A stretch of DNA of 17,388 bases from CAZGYE01 sp964530165 (GTDB lineage: Bacteria; Planctomycetota; Planctomycetia; Planctomycetales; Planctomycetaceae), in assembly GCA_964530165.1 (NCBI GenBank), contig CAZGYE010000097.1, positions 1-17,388 on the forward strand, in the 5' to 3' direction. The translations under genes were made by a program, and so were the position numbers. Below are positions 14,447-17,388 of the stretch, piece after piece. Position 1 is the first letter of the stretch. Every line of letters begins with the position of its first letter. The notes under the pieces are model-generated. The model searched no databases. It was not told where the DNA came from and saw only the letters and a program-made list of their open reading frames with translations.

Positions 14447-17388
14447 TCACGAAGTGATCTCGACGTTGTCACTGAGACCCAACTCTTTCAACCCTGATCG
14501 AGCCTCGTCAGCCTTTGCTTGTCCCTGTTCGCCTTCGGCTGGAACCTCGAACGAGACCTTCAGCTTCAAACCCTCGGATGACGCGAATCGGCTGAGCACT
14601 TTGGTGTAGAAGTTCATCCACTTCTGCGGCGGGACTTCGCCCTGCCAATGAATCGACTTGCTGCTCGATTTCGGATCGTCTCCACCTCCACCACCACCCG
14701 GTTTGGAAGGCAAAGCAACTCGGACTTCAGCGATGGATTCCAGACCGTCCGCTTCGGCTTTCACGGTGAATAGTCCGCCTGAACTGTCCTTGTCTGCTTT
14801 GTAGAGCCCGTCGTCGGTAATCGAACCGCCCGTGGCGGACCACTTTGTGGAACTGACCGCGAACGGCTGGCCGTACTGGTCTACTCCGCTGCAAGTGAAC
14901 GATGCCTGTTCGCCGGGTTTGAGTACGACATCGCCAGGCCGAACCGAAATCCGATCCAGTCGCGGTGGTTCCAACAGCTTTTGAGCATCTTCAGCCTTCA
15001 GGATGAAAACATCGTCAGCGATGTCGACGTCCGCTTCATTCAGACTCTCGTTGAAGTGCGACAATTTGAGCTGCCCCGAACTGTCTTTTGTGGCGTACCC
15101 CAATGTTCCCCGACTGACGCCGTCTGCGATTGTGCGATTGATGGCGTTAGCGTCCAGCAGGCGTGGAAGTTGCGGCGATGAAAAGAACGCGTCGCGGACG
15201 CCTTTGGTCGACCACTCGGTCAAGGCTGGCGGCCAATACTTGAGCAGTTTGTTCGCACCGACGCCGGGAGTGATCTCGTCCGTTCGACTCAACTCGTTGA
15301 TGTAGAGTTCGACGAGACAGCTGGCCATGCTGGACGTGATTTGCCCGAGGTCAATTTGCCGAAGCTTGTTGTCCTTGCCGAGCAGGTAGAGGTAGCGGTA
15401 GGCACGCCAAATGGCTTCTTTCAGGTCGCTCTTTGCTCGTCCGAAGTTTCGTTTGAGCAGCCGTTCCTGCGACTCGTCCAACTGCTTACGTGTATCGGTG
15501 TCGTCTTCGATGGCTTCCCACGCGAGCACATCACGAGTGGCGTCGTGAATGACATCGGCCGAGTCTGGCACCGCGAACAGCAGCGCCGATTTGTATGTGC
15601 GGCCCGAGTTGCCGCAGTCTCGAACGATCGACTCCATCAACTGATCGGTCGCCTTCTCGCCGACCGGATGATCGAGCCCCAGCGGAACGAGTGTCAGCAC
15701 CGGGCGGTTTGGAACATCGTTGCTCCGCTCGGGGAAGAAACGCCGATCGAGTGCTTTCGTTCCGCGGTTGAACAGTTCCTGCGTCTCTTTCTTGATCCGC
15801 TCGGCGATCTCCTTGGGCTGCACTGCGCCGCGGCGAGTGACCAGAATCTGATTGAGGTTCGGGGAAAGACCAAAGCGATAGCGATTACGGTCCCAGTTCA
15901 GGTAGTAGCACGTGCTGACAAGTCCCTCCAGCACATTGTCGACATCAACAGGATTCAGATCGGGATGGCCAACTGCTGACCGAATTTCGGGCAAAGCCGC
16001 TTCGGCCTTCGACTGGCTCATGCCGCCGTTCGATTCGAAGAAAATCACCGACGCGACCTTTCGATGCAGATTCGATTTCTTTATCGCGTCCGACGCCTCG
16101 CGATCAAGTCGTACAGCGTGTGCATTCTTCTTGCCAGCGATGTCTGTCGTGACGGGGATCTCAAGGTCGTTCGAGCCTAGCTGCTCGAACATAGCGGAGC
16201 GAAAGATCGGGTCTTCGAGCGGAGCCGATCCGAGCGTGATCAACGGCTCGCGCATCGCTTTGCGGTGTTGCTCTTGATAGGCGTGTGCAACCCAAAGCGC
16301 CAGTAGACGCAGGATGCCCCGCGTGCGTTGAAATCGCGGCAGGCTCTGCCACTTTCGCTCGAAGACCGACAGCACCGACGGATGGAACGGATAACACGCC
16401 CGAAACGTCTCGTGCGTCGTCTCGGGGTCGATACCGCTGAGTTCCTGAGCGTGCTCGATCGCCCAATCCGCATAGGCCGATGCCGTTTTGCGGGCGTCCT
16501 CACCGAGGCCGTACCACTCGAACAGTCGCCGTCGAATAATCTCGGCGATCTCGGCGTCGGCCGACATCATGATTGCCTTGCCGAGGCGATCCAGTTGTTT
16601 CTTCAATGACTGAAAATCGCGAACGTCCTCGGGCGAAACTTCGAGATCTTCAGAGCCCGGAATGGAAACGCACACGACGACGTTCGTGTGAGCCCGAGCC
16701 TCCTCGCACAGGCTCTGGAGAAACGCGAAAAACTGATCACGCAATTCCAGCTTTCGCGCTCGGCCGATGTAGTTCATCAACTCGTCGATTAGGATCAGTG
16801 CGGGCTCTTTGCCGAGCAGTTTGCGCAGAACGTCGCCCGCCGGCGCGATTCCCTTGGCATCATGCTCGGCAACCAAATCGAATCCTTTCTGTCCGCCCAG
16901 TTGCCAGGCAATCTCACCCCACGGCGTCTTGCGCTTCGGTTCACCGTCACCGCCTCGACCGGCGATTGCGTCAAACTCAGTGCCTACGAATACCGCCACC
17001 TTTGATTGCGGAACCTGCGGAACTTCCGCCTTCTTCAGAATCGATTCAACGCCTTTCCATGACTTCGCTTTCTCCCCGTTTGTCGCCAGATGGTAAAGCG
17101 TCGTCAGCGAGTGCGTCTTGCCGCCGCCAAACTGCGTGGCCATGTTGAAGACGGCGGACGTCTCGACTTGGATGCCGGACAAACGTCGGACGACTTGGGA
17201 TGCCAGGCCGAGCAGGCTGCCGGTCAAGAACGTCCGCTCGAAGAACCGAGCCGGATCGAGGTAGTCGGCCGACACGTTGTCCCGCTTCTCGCGAATGTGA
17301 TCCAGATGGACGGCAAACTCCGATGCGTCCATCGGTCGATTCTCGCGCAGGTCTTCGCGAGGCGTGACGACTTGATACCAGGGTTTCA
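14447..17388 (-). CDS. DUF499-type P-loop ATPase of a predicted defence/modification system, 5' partial
   Basis: An ATG at 17332 exists, but the frame stays open to the edge and reads KPWYQVVTPREDLRENRP just before it, typical of the family N-terminus. The last two bases read TG, so the true start is probably one base outside, giving about 980 residues. Numbering from 17332: Walker A QFGGGKTH (67-74), Walker B LILIDE (179-184), a long helical ATPase body, an Ig-like (Big-type) beta domain (about 791-874: RISVRPGDVVLKPG, WSATGG), a Gly/Ser linker (about 878-894) and a conserved-looking C-terminal domain (HWQGEVPPQKW, YTKVLSRF). From general knowledge, DUF499 ATPases co-occur with DUF1156 DNA methylases in predicted anti-phage loci. 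No partner is visible here; one is expected to the right. The gene is likely last in its operon, since only decayed DNA follows its stop. Confidence 0.85.
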   Translation of the reverse strand, partial: KPWYQVVTPREDLRENRPMDASEFAVHLDHIREKRDNVSADYLDPARFFERTFLTGSLLGLASQVVRRLSGIQVETSAVFNMATQFGGGKTHSLTTLYHLATNGEKAKSWKGVESILKKAEVPQVPQSKVAVFVGTEFDAIAGRGGDGEPKRKTPWGEIAWQLGGQKGFDLVAEHDAKGIAPAGDVLRKLLGKEPALILIDELMNYIGRARKLELRDQFFAFLQSLCEEARAHTNVVVCVSIPGSEDLEVSPEDVRDFQSLKKQLDRLGKAIMMSADAEIAEIIRRRLFEWYGLGEDARKTASAYADWAIEHAQELSGIDPETTHETFRACYPFHPSVLSVFERKWQSLPRFQRTRGILRLLALWVAHAYQEQHRKAMREPLITLGSAPLEDPIFRSAMFEQLGSNDLEIPVTTDIAGKKNAHAVRLDREASDAIKKSNLHRKVASVIFFESNGGMSQSKAEAALPEIRSAVGHPDLNPVDVDNVLEGLVSTCYYLNWDRNRYRFGLSPNLNQILVTRRGAVQPKEIAERIKKETQELFNRGTKALDRRFFPERSNDVPNRPVLTLVPLGLDHPVGEKATDQLMESIVRDCGNSGRTYKSALLFAVPDSADVIHDATRDVLAWEAIEDDTDTRKQLDESQERLLKRNFGRAKSDLKEAIWRAYRYLYLLGKDNKLRQIDLGQITSSMASCLVELYINELSRTDEITPGVGANKLLKYWPPALTEWSTKGVRDAFFSSPQLPRLLDANAINRTIADGVSRGTLGYATKDSSGQLKLSHFNESLNEADVDIADDVFILKAEDAQKLLEPPRLDRISVRPGDVVLKPGEQASFTCSGVDQYGQPFAVSSTKWSATGGSITDDGLYKADKDSSGGLFTVKAEADGLESIAEVRVALPSKPGGGGGGDDPKSSSKSIHWQGEVPPQKWMNFYTKVLSRFASSEGLKLKVSFEVPAEGEQGQAKADEARSGLKELGLSDNVEITS

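Overview
The window reads as planctomycete chromosome, most likely Pirellulales-like. The basis is gene content: exported sulfatases, a DUF1080-type domain, Tat-tagged Gfo/Idh/MocA oxidoreductases, a small secreted CxxCH protein, and a perfect 24-bp inverted repeat of a kind I recall as common in planctomycetes. I searched no database, so family names rest on motifs read by eye.

Left part (1-12524): carbohydrate and redox genes. A RACo-type corrinoid reductive activator enters from the left edge on the + strand. Facing it is a five-gene minus-strand run, in transcription order: Tat-exported TIM-barrel (aldo/keto reductase-like) protein; ApbE-type flavin transferase; Tat-exported Gfo/Idh/MocA oxidoreductase; DUF1080-like/GH33 sialidase fusion; sulfatase-alpha/beta hydrolase fusion. 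The first three are joined by 4-bp GTGA and ATGA overlaps. A second Tat-tagged Gfo/Idh/MocA gene is divergent from this run, and a second sulfatase converges on it. Together they suggest breakdown of a sulfated, possibly sialylated or acylated glycan, with oxidoreductases acting on the released sugars. The substrate is inferred. Both sulfatases have non-canonical formylglycine signatures, and both carry in-frame short tandem repeats.

Middle part (12525-14446): a small secreted monoheme c-type protein, followed by about 1.2 kb of decayed DNA. This holds the 24-bp-arm inverted repeat, a probable endonuclease/exonuclease/phosphatase remnant, the N-terminal stub of a tyrosine integrase, the 3' half of a tRNA-Lys(CTT) (a probable integration scar) and an imperfect stem-loop.

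Right part (14447-17388): a large DUF499-type P-loop ATPase on the minus strand with an Ig-like domain near its C-terminus. It runs off the right edge, apparently one base short of its start codon. DUF499 proteins are, to my knowledge, found in predicted anti-phage modification systems with DUF1156 methylases. Its position beside integration scars suggests the edge of a defence island whose other genes lie to the right of the window.
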